From NCBI GenBank assembly GCA_007130445.1, contig SLSM01000071.1, positions 1 through 10,731 of the forward strand: DNA of 10,731 bases, written 5' to 3'. Position numbers and translations under genes: made by a program. The stretch comes from Trueperaceae bacterium. Lineage in GTDB: Bacteria > Deinococcota > Deinococci > Deinococcales > Trueperaceae. The notes beneath the pieces were generated by a model. The model was not told the DNA's origin. It searched no databases and worked only from the letters and a program-made list of their open reading frames with translations. How positions within the stretch are numbered: position 1 is the first letter of the stretch; every line of letters starts with the position of its first letter. Below are positions 1 to 5,604 of the stretch, one piece after another.

Positions 1-17
1 CCGGACACGACCGAACC

Positions 18-93
18 TGGAGCCACCCATCGGAATCGAACCGACAACCTTCCGATTACAAGTCGGATGCTCTACCAGTTGAGCTAGGGTGGC
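18..93 (-). tRNA. tRNA-Thr (anticodon TGT), CCA encoded
   Basis: Read on the minus strand, this folds as a complete cloverleaf. The 7-bp acceptor stem GCCACCC/GGGTGGC is followed by discriminator T and a genomically encoded CCA (18-20). The anticodon arm is TCCGA-CTTGTAA-TCGGA with anticodon TGT (plus-strand bases 58-60), which reads ACA threonine codons and by wobble other ACN codons. The T arm contains the canonical GGTTCGATTCC. The length is 73 nt plus CCA. No intron or mismatch is seen in the stems. A strong promoter lies about 70 bases upstream (166-195). Confidence 0.97.
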
Positions 94-165
94 ATCCCGA
101 CGGCGTGTGTCCAGCCCGGCCGGCGCACGAGCCCTGCCCGGGCCCTCACGCACGTCCGGAGAGCG

Positions 166-195
166 AGCGTAGCATCGCCCGAGCCGGGGTGTCAA
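166..195 (-). promoter_or_regulatory. Promoter for tRNA-Thr: TTGACA, 18-nt spacer, TACGCT
   Basis: On the minus strand, plus positions 195-190 read TTGACA, an exact sigma-70/SigA-type -35 box. Positions 171-166 read TACGCT, a good -10 box, with an 18-nt spacer. Initiation would fall near base 159, leaving a leader of about 65 nt for RNase P to remove before the tRNA 5' end at 93. It is the only candidate promoter in the window with a consensus -35, as expected for a highly expressed stable RNA. The boxes are seen directly; activity is inferred. Confidence 0.7.
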
Positions 196-295
196 CAGCG
201 CCCTACGACGGCCTGACCCGTCCAGGACGCCAACCGGGGCGCGCAAGACGGCGGACGCGAGGGACGTTGGGACCACCGGACATCCCGGTCCGCTC

Positions 296-304
296 TGCTA
301 TGCT
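296..304 (+). promoter_or_regulatory. Candidate extended -10 promoter for tatA
   Basis: TGCTATGCT combines an extended -10 TGn with a TATGCT hexamer (299-304). It ends 18 bases before the tatA ATG and 6 bases before the tatA Shine-Dalgarno GGAGGT (311-316), so the transcript would have a very short leader that still includes the ribosome site. No good -35 is present at 16-19 bases spacing, which is common for extended -10 promoters. This is a candidate from pattern only. Confidence 0.4.
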
Positions 305-322
305 TCCCTCGGAGGTCGGCAG

Positions 323-649
323 ATGCGAATCGGTCCATTCGGTGTGTGGGAGATCCTGATCATCTTGATCGTGGTCCTCCTGATCTTCGGTCCCCGGCGG
401 CTGCCTGAGATGGCCAAAGGGCTCGGTCAATCCGTGCGGGAGTTCCGCAAGGAGATGCGTAACATCAAGGACGACTTCAACGTGGACGAGCCGCGCGACA
501 CCCCCGGTCCCCGCTCCGGCGTGAGCCCGGCGACGGTGCAGGAGGCGCAGGAGGCACGCGCACCCGCGACCTCGGTCCCGAGTGCGCCGACGGCAGACGC
601 GGCCGGTGCTGTCGAGAGCCCGAAGGTCGGCGACGAGAAGAAGGGCTGA
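323..649 (+). CDS. tatA: Sec-independent protein translocase subunit TatA
   Basis: TatA forms the oligomeric pore or membrane-weakening element of the twin-arginine translocase, which exports folded proteins across the cytoplasmic membrane. The 108-residue protein has the family layout: a short periplasmic N-terminus, one membrane helix (about residues 7-22) with a polar Glu10 near its start, the hinge FGPRRLPE (22-29), an amphipathic helix (about 29-48), and a low-complexity Ala/Pro/Glu-rich tail (55-108). The ATG at 323 is preceded at good spacing by GGAGGT (311-316). tatC follows 36 bases later, so the two are probably co-transcribed. The FGP hinge and helix-start Glu are also seen in TatB proteins, and no separate tatB is visible here, so a TatB-like contribution cannot be excluded. 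Family assignment is firm; the A versus B label is less so. Confidence 0.92.
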   Translation: MRIGPFGVWEILIILIVVLLIFGPRRLPEMAKGLGQSVREFRKEMRNIKDDFNVDEPRDTPGPRSGVSPATVQEAQEARAPATSVPSAPTADAAGAVESPKVGDEKKG

Positions 650-653
650 TCAC

Positions 654-683
654 CCGCGCGGCGCCCGCAGCGCTGACGCGCGG
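654..683 (+). other. Stable hairpin between tatA and tatC
   Basis: The 5' arm at 654-664 (CCGCGCG then GCGC) pairs with GCGC (670-673) and CGCGCGG (677-683), giving 11 GC pairs interrupted only by a 3-nt TGA bulge on the 3' side, with a 5-nt CCGCA loop. It starts 4 bases after the tatA stop and ends just before the GTG candidate start of tatC at 686. There is no T tract, so it is not a canonical terminator. A role in partial termination, mRNA protection or limiting tatC translation is inference. Confidence 0.45.
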
Positions 684-685
684 CG

Positions 686-1447
686 GTGCGTCGTGGCGAG
701 GTCGCCGCTGGTGATGTCTCGATGACCCTGTTCGACCACCTCGACGAACTGCGCAAGCGCGTCTTCCTCGCCGTGGCCGCCTGGCTCGTGGCGTCCGGCG
801 TCATGTTCGTGTTCCGGTTCGAGGTCATCGAGTGGCTGAAGCGACCATTGCCCGACAACATGACGTTGTCGTACTTCTCGCTGCTCGAGCCCTTCATCAC
901 CAGCATGCAGGTCGCCAGCTTCTTCGGGCTGGTCGTGGCGGCGCCGGTGCTGATCGCGCAGGTGTGGGGCTTCCTCGCCCCAGGGCTGTACCAGGAAGAG
1001 CGCAAGTACGCCGTTCCGTTCATCCTGCTCGCCGCGCTCGCGTTCGCCCTCGGCGTGGCGTTCGCGTACTACGTCGTCCTCCCCTTCACGGTGCCGATCC
1101 TGCTGTCGTTCCTCGGCGAGGCCGCCACCGGCTTCCTGTCGATCGGCCGCTACATCGGCAACCTGATCATGCTGATGGGCGTGTTCGGCCTGATGTTCGA
1201 GCTGCCCGTCGTGGCGTTCCTGCTCGCGCGCATCGGCCTGATCCGCGCTCCGATGCTCGTGGCCACGCGGCGCTACGCGATCGTGATCCTGCTCGTGCTC
1301 GCAGCGGCGATGTCACCCAGCGGCGACCCGTTCAACTTCGCGCTGGTGGCCGGTCCGCTGCTCGTGCTCTACGAGGTGTCGATCATCGTGGTGCGGTTCG
1401 CTCAGCGACCCGAACGTCGCGGCGCGCCCGAACCCGACCCGTTGTGA
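686..1447 (+). CDS. tatC: Sec-independent protein translocase subunit TatC
   Basis: TatC is the polytopic receptor of the twin-arginine translocase; it binds the RR signal peptide and recruits TatA. The 253 residues match the usual family length and show six hydrophobic segments. Family motifs are visible: cytoplasmic HLDELRKR (18-25), Glu68 in the first periplasmic loop, the PGLYQEERKYAVPF loop (99-112), FELPVVAF (171-178) with the conserved acidic residue, and PSGDPFNFAL (211-220) before the last helices. Two starts are possible: GTG at 686 or ATG at 722 (adjacent to TLFDHLDELR). Neither has a well-placed Shine-Dalgarno; GGCGAGG at 695-701 is too far from 722. GTG is kept because many homologues carry a short N-terminal extension. 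It lies downstream of tatA, separated by the 654-683 hairpin. Confidence 0.95.
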   Translation: MRRGEVAAGDVSMTLFDHLDELRKRVFLAVAAWLVASGVMFVFRFEVIEWLKRPLPDNMTLSYFSLLEPFITSMQVASFFGLVVAAPVLIAQVWGFLAPGLYQEERKYAVPFILLAALAFALGVAFAYYVVLPFTVPILLSFLGEAATGFLSIGRYIGNLIMLMGVFGLMFELPVVAFLLARIGLIRAPMLVATRRYAIVILLVLAAAMSPSGDPFNFALVAGPLLVLYEVSIIVVRFAQRPERRGAPEPDPL

Positions 1448-1472
1448 TCGCACGCCCCTGAGCCATCCGTCA

Positions 1473-1478
1473 TAGGCT
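1473..1478 (+). promoter_or_regulatory. Candidate -10 box upstream of aroF
   Basis: TAGGCT fits the TAnnnT form seen before other genes of this window. Initiation 6-8 bases downstream would start the transcript close to the hairpin at 1486-1502, leaving about 63 nt of leader before the aroF ATG. No matching -35 is seen (TTGTGA at 1442 is 25 bases away, too far). Weak evidence on its own. Confidence 0.25.
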
Positions 1479-1485
1479 TGGCCTG

Positions 1486-1502
1486 CGTGGCGTGTCGCCA
1501 CG
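1486..1502 (+). other. Perfect 7-bp hairpin in the aroF leader
   Basis: CGTGGCG-TGT-CGCCACG forms a perfect stem of seven pairs with a 3-nt loop. It abuts the purine-rich Shine-Dalgarno GGAGGAAGGAG (1502-1512), sharing its first G. It could be a 5' leader structure influencing access to that ribosome site, or simply a weak end signal for tatC; no T tract follows. Function unknown. Confidence 0.35.
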
Positions 1503-1515
1503 GAGGAAGGAGACC

Positions 1516-1593
1516 GTGCCGCGCCATCACGCGCGGCGCGACTGCCCATGGACGAACGAGTCGTGCGTCTGCGCGAGCGCATCGATGCCCTGA
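1516..1593 (+). CDS. Possible 25-codon leader ORF overlapping the aroF start
   Basis: A GTG at 1516 sits 9 bases after the best Shine-Dalgarno of the region (GGAGG within GGAGGAAGGAG, 1502-1512). Its frame runs 25 codons to TGA at 1591-1593, so it spans the aroF ATG (1548) in a different frame and stops 46 bases inside aroF. The peptide has three Cys and one Trp but no run of aromatic codons, so it is not an obvious attenuation leader. aroF itself has no Shine-Dalgarno directly upstream and no other in-frame ATG, GTG or TTG back to a TAG at 1473. Possible readings are a translated leader controlling aroF, a chance frame, or a one-base sequence error hiding an N-terminal extension of aroF. Confidence 0.25.
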   Translation: MPRHHARRDCPWTNESCVCASASMP

Positions 1594-2654
1594 ACCTGGA
1601 ACTGCTCGAGCGGCTGTCCGAGCGCGCCGAGGTCGCCGAAGCGATCGGTCGCCTCCAGACCGAGTTGGGCATGTCGCACTACGACCCGGTCCGCGAGCAG
1701 GCCATGCTCGACACGCTGACGCGTGCCAACCGCGGCCCGTTCAGCGACGCAGCCGTCAAGAGCCTGTTCAAGCAGGTCTTCCAGGCATCCATGCAACTCG
1801 AACAGGACCAGGACAAGACTCGCTACCTGACGTCGCGCAAGACCCGCGACGTCGATACCGTGGTGCACGTCTTGGGCGTGCCGATCGGTGGCGACCACCC
1901 GCCCGTGCTGATCGCCGGTCCCTGCGCCATCGAGAGCGCCGAGCAGGTGGGTGCGATCGCTGCCTTCTTGGCATCGCGCGGCATCCGCATCATGCGCGGT
2001 GGAGCGTTCAAGCCCCGCACCGACCCGTACAGCTTCCAGGGGCTCGGCGTCGATGGGCTCCGGCTCGGCCGCGAGGCAGCCGATGCGCACGGCCTCGCGT
2101 TCGTCACGGAGGTGATGGACGCAGCAGACGTCGCCGCCTGTGCCGAGCACGCCCACATGGTGCAGATCGGCGCGCGCAACATGCAGAACTTCACACTGTT
2201 GCGCGCCGCGGCGCGATCCGGGCGGCCGGTGTTGCTCAAGCGCGGCCTGGCCGCCACCATCGAGGAGTGGGTCATGGCCGCGGAGTACCTGCTGCATGGC
2301 GGGAACGACCAGGTGGTCCTGTGCGAGCGAGGCATACGGACCTTCGAGCGCTTCACGCGCAACACCCTCGACGTCTCGGCGGTCGCGCTCGCCAAGCTCG
2401 AGACGCACCTGCCCGTCCTCGTCGACGTCACGCACTCTGGCGGCCGACCCGATCTGCTCGTGCCGCTCACGAAGGCCGGCCTCGCGGTCGGTGCCGACGG
2501 CGTCATGATCGAGGTCCATCCGAATCCAGCGGTCGCCCTCTCCGACAACAAGCAGCAGATCGACTTCGAGGCGTTCGACGCCTACCTCGAGGCGACGCGC
2601 TACCACGGTCGCCTGAGCCCGGGCCGGACAGAGTTGTACGGCGCCGAGAGGTAA
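1548..2654 (+). CDS. aroF: Bifunctional chorismate mutase / DAHP synthase (type I-beta)
   Basis: This enzyme joins phosphoenolpyruvate and erythrose 4-phosphate to give DAHP, the first committed step of the shikimate pathway; the fused N-terminal domain is an AroQ-type chorismate mutase. The all-helical mutase domain covers about residues 1-90 (RLRERIDALNLELLERLSER near the start). The catalytic barrel covers 105-360 with AGPCAIES (123-130), KPRTDPYSFQG (155-165), QIGARNMQNF (206-215), KRGLAATIEEW (231-241), DVTHSGGR (293-300) and IEVHPNP (321-327). By family knowledge Cys126, His296, Glu322 and Asp333 would hold the metal. In the related Bacillus enzyme the mutase domain acts as the sensor for feedback inhibition by chorismate and prephenate. 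The ATG at 1548 is the only in-frame start and fits the mutase N-terminus, although it lacks a nearby Shine-Dalgarno. The iron-sulfur gene begins 9 bases after its stop. Confidence 0.95.
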   Translation: MDERVVRLRERIDALNLELLERLSERAEVAEAIGRLQTELGMSHYDPVREQAMLDTLTRANRGPFSDAAVKSLFKQVFQASMQLEQDQDKTRYLTSRKTRDVDTVVHVLGVPIGGDHPPVLIAGPCAIESAEQVGAIAAFLASRGIRIMRGGAFKPRTDPYSFQGLGVDGLRLGREAADAHGLAFVTEVMDAADVAACAEHAHMVQIGARNMQNFTLLRAAARSGRPVLLKRGLAATIEEWVMAAEYLLHGGNDQVVLCERGIRTFERFTRNTLDVSAVALAKLETHLPVLVDVTHSGGRPDLLVPLTKAGLAVGADGVMIEVHPNPAVALSDNKQQIDFEAFDAYLEATRYHGRLSPGRTELYGAER

Positions 2655-2663
2655 CCTGCGGGC

Positions 2664-3653
2664 ATGGATCGGGTGCTGGGATGGTTCTTCAAGCAGACGG
2701 AGGCCACGCCGACCTACCACCAGGAGCGCTGTCTCGCCACGAAGGCGACGGGCTGTCGGATCTGCGCCGACGAGTGCCCGCACGACGCCATTCGGGTGCG
2801 CCGCAAGGTCGAGATCGACCCGATCGATTGCACCGGCTGCGGCATCTGCGTGAGCGCGTGCCCGTCGCTGGCGCTCACGCCTCGCGGGTCCGCGGTGCCG
2901 AGCGACGTGGCGCTGCGGTGTTCCCAGGTCGCGGGCAACGCGCCGAGCGTGACGTGCCTGGCGCGGTTGCTCCCCACCGACCTGCTGCGGCTCGCCGATT
3001 CCGACGGCGTGGTGCGCCTCGGCCGTGGTGACTGCGCCGACTGTGCGGTCGGCGCCCCCGACGTACCCGAGCGGGTCGAGGCGACGGCCGTGCGCGCACG
3101 CGCCATCGCGGCCGTGCTCTCGCGCGAGCTCCAGGTCCGGGTCGAGCAGACCGAACGCGTCGATGTGGAGGTCCAGGACCGCTCCCTGAGCCGCCGCGAC
3201 CTCCTGCGCAGCGGCTCGTTGACCACCAAGCGCGTCACCGCCTCGGCGCTGGCGCCGCTCGAGCGCCTCGCCGGCCCGGAGCAGGCCCCCGGCGGGCGTC
3301 CGGCGCTGCCCACCGATTGGGTCGATACCTTGGCGTTATATGACGCCGCCGACCTGGCGCCGGAGACGCTGGTGCCGGCCCGCCTCCCGCACGTCGTCGA
3401 CGGGTGCCTGTTCTGCCCGGCATGCACGGCCGCTTGCCCGACCGACGCCATACAGCGTCGCTTCGAGGACGACGGCGCCACCACGCTGTGGCTCGAGCCG
3501 CGCCGCTGCGTCGGCTGCGACGCCTGCCAGCAGGTCTGCCCGGTGAAGGTCGTCCGGATGGACGAACCGGTCACGTGGGAGCGTCTCTCCGCCGAACGTA
3601 CCGAGTTGGCCCGACGAGGCGGCGAGAGCCCTCCGGGCACCACGGCGCGCTGA
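2664..3653 (+). CDS. Ferredoxin-like protein with two pairs of [4Fe-4S] motifs
   Basis: This is an electron-transfer type protein of 329 residues whose partner is unknown. The N-terminal module has C23-x7-C31-x2-C34-x3-C38-P (atypical first spacing) and C56-x2-C59-x2-C62-x3-C66-P. The C-terminal module has classical C248-x2-C251-x2-C254-x3-C258-P and C282-x2-C285-x2-C288-x3-C292-P. The middle (about 80-245) holds four further cysteines (C86, C98, C124, C127), arranged like C...TCLARL...GDCADC, and a twin-arginine-like SRRDLL at 176-181. No membrane helix or N-terminal signal is seen, so it is probably cytoplasmic. The ATG follows GAGAGG, which overlaps the aroF stop, suggesting co-transcription with aroF. 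A metabolic link to gcdH or to aromatic synthesis is only positional. An 8-bp hairpin follows the stop. Confidence 0.85.
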   Translation: MDRVLGWFFKQTEATPTYHQERCLATKATGCRICADECPHDAIRVRRKVEIDPIDCTGCGICVSACPSLALTPRGSAVPSDVALRCSQVAGNAPSVTCLARLLPTDLLRLADSDGVVRLGRGDCADCAVGAPDVPERVEATAVRARAIAAVLSRELQVRVEQTERVDVEVQDRSLSRRDLLRSGSLTTKRVTASALAPLERLAGPEQAPGGRPALPTDWVDTLALYDAADLAPETLVPARLPHVVDGCLFCPACTAACPTDAIQRRFEDDGATTLWLEPRRCVGCDACQQVCPVKVVRMDEPVTWERLSAERTELARRGGESPPGTTAR

Positions 3654-3655
3654 CG

Positions 3656-3677
3656 CTCGTGCCCGCGTAGGCACGAG
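3656..3677 (+). terminator. Perfect 8-bp hairpin after the iron-sulfur gene
   Basis: CTCGTGCC-CGCGTA-GGCACGAG is a perfect 8-bp stem with a 6-nt loop, beginning 2 bases after the TGA at 3651-3653. It is not followed by a T run, so intrinsic termination would be of the U-poor type reported in high-GC actinobacteria, or the stem may only protect the 3' end. It separates the aroF unit from the 3707 unit, which has its own candidate -10. Confidence 0.5.
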
Positions 3678-3695
3678 TCCCGTGCGCCCATCACG

Positions 3696-3701
3696 TACAC
3701 T
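3696..3701 (+). promoter_or_regulatory. Candidate -10 box for a leaderless transcript (3707 gene)
   Basis: TACACT ends 5 bases before the ATG at 3707, the distance expected if transcription starts at or next to the A of the start codon. The intervening GGAGC could alternatively be read as a Shine-Dalgarno placed too close to the ATG. No -35 is recognisable. It would drive the small winged-helix gene and gcdH together. Confidence 0.4.
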
Positions 3702-3706
3702 GGAGC

Positions 3707-3949
3707 ATGACGGTCGACGACTGGGTCCTCGAGGCGGTGCAGCTCTCCGGTGCCAACGGCGCGACGGTACGCGACGTGCAGCGGCGGATCGACGAGCGCC
3801 ACTACGAGGAGCTGGCGATCGACACGATCGAGGCGTCGCTGGCGACGTTGTTGCGTTCCGAGCGCGTCACCGAGGCCGACGGTCGCTGGACGCTCGTGCG
3901 CAAGACGACCAAGGAAGACGCACTCAAACAGTTGTTCGGCGACGCGTGA
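3707..3949 (+). CDS. Small winged-helix-like protein, function unknown
   Basis: The 80-residue protein has no recognised family. Its pattern suggests a single winged-helix domain: helix 1 at about 3-13, helix 2 at 19-29 (TVRDVQRRIDE), a probable recognition helix at 35-48 (LAIDTIEASLATLLRSE), then a strand-turn-strand wing RVTEADGRWTLVRK (53-66) and a charged C-terminal helix. It has no cysteines, signal or membrane segment. It precedes gcdH by 37 bases on the same strand, so it could be a local regulator or a partner protein; that is inference. The GC3-rich codon use matches its neighbours, supporting a real gene. The ATG is chosen because it fits the -10 spacing and the helix start. Confidence 0.7.
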   Translation: MTVDDWVLEAVQLSGANGATVRDVQRRIDERHYEELAIDTIEASLATLLRSERVTEADGRWTLVRKTTKEDALKQLFGDA

Positions 3950-3986
3950 CGAACGCTGACGGCCCCGCACTCCGGAGGAACCAGGC

Positions 3987-5189
3987 ATGACGACGACCGC
4001 CCCCTCGCGCCCGACCCCCGCGAGCAGCCGCTCGCTGCAGGATTTCTTCGATCTCGACACGCTGTTCACCGCCGAGGAGCGCATGATCCGCGACAGCGTG
4101 CGCGAGTTCGTCCGCGGCGAGATCCTGCCGCACGTCGGCGAGTGGTGGCAAGACGGCGTCTTCCCGGCGGACCTGCCCCGGCGCTTCGGCGAGATGGGCA
4201 TGCTGGGCGTGACGCTGCCGGAGCGCTTCGGCGGCGCGGGTGCCTCGTACACCGCCTACGGACTCCTGAACCGCGAGATCGAGTACGGCGACTCGGGCAT
4301 GCGCTCGTTCGTGAGTGTGCAGTCGAGCCTCGTCATGTACCCGATCCACGCGTACGGGTCGGAGGTCATGCAGGAGACCTGGTTGCCGCAGTTGGCGAGC
4401 GGCGAGGCGATCGGGTGCTTCGCGTTGACCGAGCCGGACGCTGGGAGCGATCCGGGGGCCATGCGGACACGGTGCCGCAGGGTCGGCTCGGACTGGCTGA
4501 TCACGGGCGTGAAGCGCTGGATCACCAGCGGCTCACGCTCCGACATCGCCATCGTGTGGGCCCGCGACGAGGCGGACGGCACGGTCCGTGGCTTCCTGGT
4601 GGAGACCGACCGTGACGGCTTCGCGGCCGTCGACATCAAGACCAAGGCCTCCATGCGTGCCTCGGTCACGAGCGAGCTCTACCTGGACGAGGTCGCCGTC
4701 CCGGACGCCAACAGGCTGGCCGTCGAAGGCCTGCGCGGACCCCTGTCGTGTCTGAACCAGGCGCGCTACGGCATCGCCTGGGGCGTCCTCGGCGCCGGCT
4801 TCTTCTGCCTGGAGGAGGCGGCGGCCTACGTCGAGGACCGGCCGGTGTTCGGCATGCCGCTCGCCGGCAAGCAGATCGTGCAGGCGTCGTTGGCCGACAT
4901 GTGGGCGGACTTGACCAAGGGCTCGCTCCTCGCCTTCCACCTCGGCCGACTCAAGGAGGCCGGCAAGGACACGCCGGCGCGCGTCTCGATGGCGAAGCGC
5001 GACAACGTGCGCGCCGCGCTCGGCGCCGCCCGGGCCGCCCGCGACCTCCTCGGTGGCAACGGCATCACCACCGAGTACGGCGCGATCCGGCACATGCTGA
5101 ACCTGGAGACGGTCGCCACGTACGAGGGGACCGACACCGTGCACACCCTGGTGCTGGGGCGCGAGATCACCGGGCGCAACGCGTTCTGA
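3987..5189 (+). CDS. gcdH: Acyl-CoA dehydrogenase, probable glutaryl-CoA dehydrogenase
   Basis: FAD enzyme that oxidises and decarboxylates glutaryl-CoA to crotonyl-CoA and CO2 in lysine, tryptophan and benzoyl-CoA breakdown; cytoplasmic, passing electrons to ETF. The 400 residues show the full acyl-CoA dehydrogenase fold: an N-terminal helical domain (about 25-142), FALTEPDAGSDPGAM (145-159) and KRWITSG (176-182) in the flavin-binding beta domain, and a C-terminal helical domain with ARDLLGGNGI (351-360) and TYEGTDTVHTLVLGREITG (378-396). The catalytic base is by position Glu380, preceded by Tyr379. GDSGMRSFVSVQSSLV (101-116) matches the glutaryl-CoA-specific segment; Arg106 and Glu99 correspond to human Arg94 and Glu87, which contact the substrate carboxylate. 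This supports the subtype over a general acyl-CoA dehydrogenase. GGAGGA at 3974-3979 sets the start. Decarboxylating versus non-decarboxylating activity cannot be told from sequence alone. Confidence 0.9.
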   Translation: MTTTAPSRPTPASSRSLQDFFDLDTLFTAEERMIRDSVREFVRGEILPHVGEWWQDGVFPADLPRRFGEMGMLGVTLPERFGGAGASYTAYGLLNREIEYGDSGMRSFVSVQSSLVMYPIHAYGSEVMQETWLPQLASGEAIGCFALTEPDAGSDPGAMRTRCRRVGSDWLITGVKRWITSGSRSDIAIVWARDEADGTVRGFLVETDRDGFAAVDIKTKASMRASVTSELYLDEVAVPDANRLAVEGLRGPLSCLNQARYGIAWGVLGAGFFCLEEAAAYVEDRPVFGMPLAGKQIVQASLADMWADLTKGSLLAFHLGRLKEAGKDTPARVSMAKRDNVRAALGAARAARDLLGGNGITTEYGAIRHMLNLETVATYEGTDTVHTLVLGREITGRNAF

Positions 5190-5230
5190 CGCCGGCGCGA
5201 ACACCGCTCCGAAGGGGGCGCAGCGACCGG

Positions 5231-5259
5231 GCCGCCGACACGTCAGGTCCGTCGGCGGC
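5231..5259. terminator. 9-bp hairpin between convergent genes
   Basis: GCCGCCGAC (5231-5239) and GTCGGCGGC (5251-5259) form a perfect 9-bp stem around an 11-nt loop. It lies in the 94-base gap between the ends of gcdH (plus) and the membrane protein gene (minus), where a two-way terminator is expected. Neither side has a T tract, so the call rests on position and stem strength. Confidence 0.5.
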
Positions 5260-5262
5260 AGA

Positions 5263-5288
5263 GCGCGTCAGCAGGCGTGCGCGTCAGC
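5263..5288. repeat. Short direct repeat at the end of the minus operon
   Basis: GCGCGTCAGC occurs at 5263-5272 and again at 5279-5288, a period of 16 bases. Each copy contains a TCA, i.e. a minus-strand TGA; the second supplies the stop codon of the membrane protein gene (5284-5286). Probably a small local duplication with no known role. Confidence 0.3.
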
Positions 5289-5604
5289 GATAGAGCGCGA
5301 AGGCCACCCAGGCGACCAGGGTGAGGCCGAACGCGCCGCGCAGGAGATGTCGCCACGCCACCACGCGACCGAGGACGAGCGCCGCGTTCACCCGTGACGT
5401 CAACGAGGCCCCGACGGCTCCGATGGCCGTCAGGACGAGCGCGATCGGGTGCTCGAAGGCCAGCGCCACGGCCGCGACCGTCAACACGACGGCCACCCCC
5501 ATGAACGCGAGCGCGACCGAGTGTCGGCGTCGCGCCACCGACCATGCGCCGAAGGCGTTCACGACCACGTAGGCCGCGACGAGCACCACGCCGATCGCCG
5601 TCAT
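5284..5604 (-). CDS. Small four-helix membrane protein, function unknown
   Basis: The 106-residue hydrophobic protein has four predicted membrane segments (about 2-22, 31-50, 53-70 and 84-104), separated by short basic or polar turns (SVARRRHS, EHP, ALVLGRVVAWRH). It has no cysteine and no recognised motif. Its ATG overlaps the TGA of the upstream gene as ATGA (5601-5604), a classical sign of translational coupling, which is why this start is chosen over longer upstream openings in the same frame. It is the last gene of the helicase operon and ends opposite gcdH. Membrane location is a prediction from composition; it could anchor or assist the preceding soluble protein, but nothing in the sequence proves it. 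Confidence 0.75.
   Translation of the reverse strand: MTAIGVVLVAAYVVVNAFGAWSVARRRHSVALAFMGVAVVLTVAAVALAFEHPIALVLTAIGAVGASLTSRVNAALVLGRVVAWRHLLRGAFGLTLVAWVAFALYR

Noticed and set aside
18..93. tRNA as an integration site for a mobile element
   Set aside because: No integrase gene and no repeat of the tRNA 3' end is seen in the window; the region left of base 18 is too short to judge.
94..322. Short open frames in the gap between the tRNA and tatA
   Set aside because: They are Arg/Pro-rich, lack ribosome sites, and overlap the tRNA promoter and the tatA start; the gap is best explained by two promoters.
1486..1502. Hairpin before aroF as an intrinsic terminator of tatC
   Set aside because: The stem is only 7 bp, no T run follows, and it is immediately followed by a Shine-Dalgarno tract, so a leader structure is more likely.
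1478..3031. Long plus-strand frame covering aroF and part of the iron-sulfur gene
   Set aside because: Arg/Pro/His-rich product without motifs, in the wrong frame for two genes that carry complete catalytic and cluster-binding signatures.
3189..3206. Twin-arginine SRRDLL motif in the iron-sulfur protein as an export signal
   Set aside because: It is at residues 176-181, not at the N-terminus, and no hydrophobic core follows. Nearby tatAC is probably coincidence.
2714..4252. A 512-codon minus-strand frame opposite the iron-sulfur gene, winged-helix gene and gcdH
   Set aside because: Ser/Arg-rich antisense shadow crossing three well-supported genes and their promoters.
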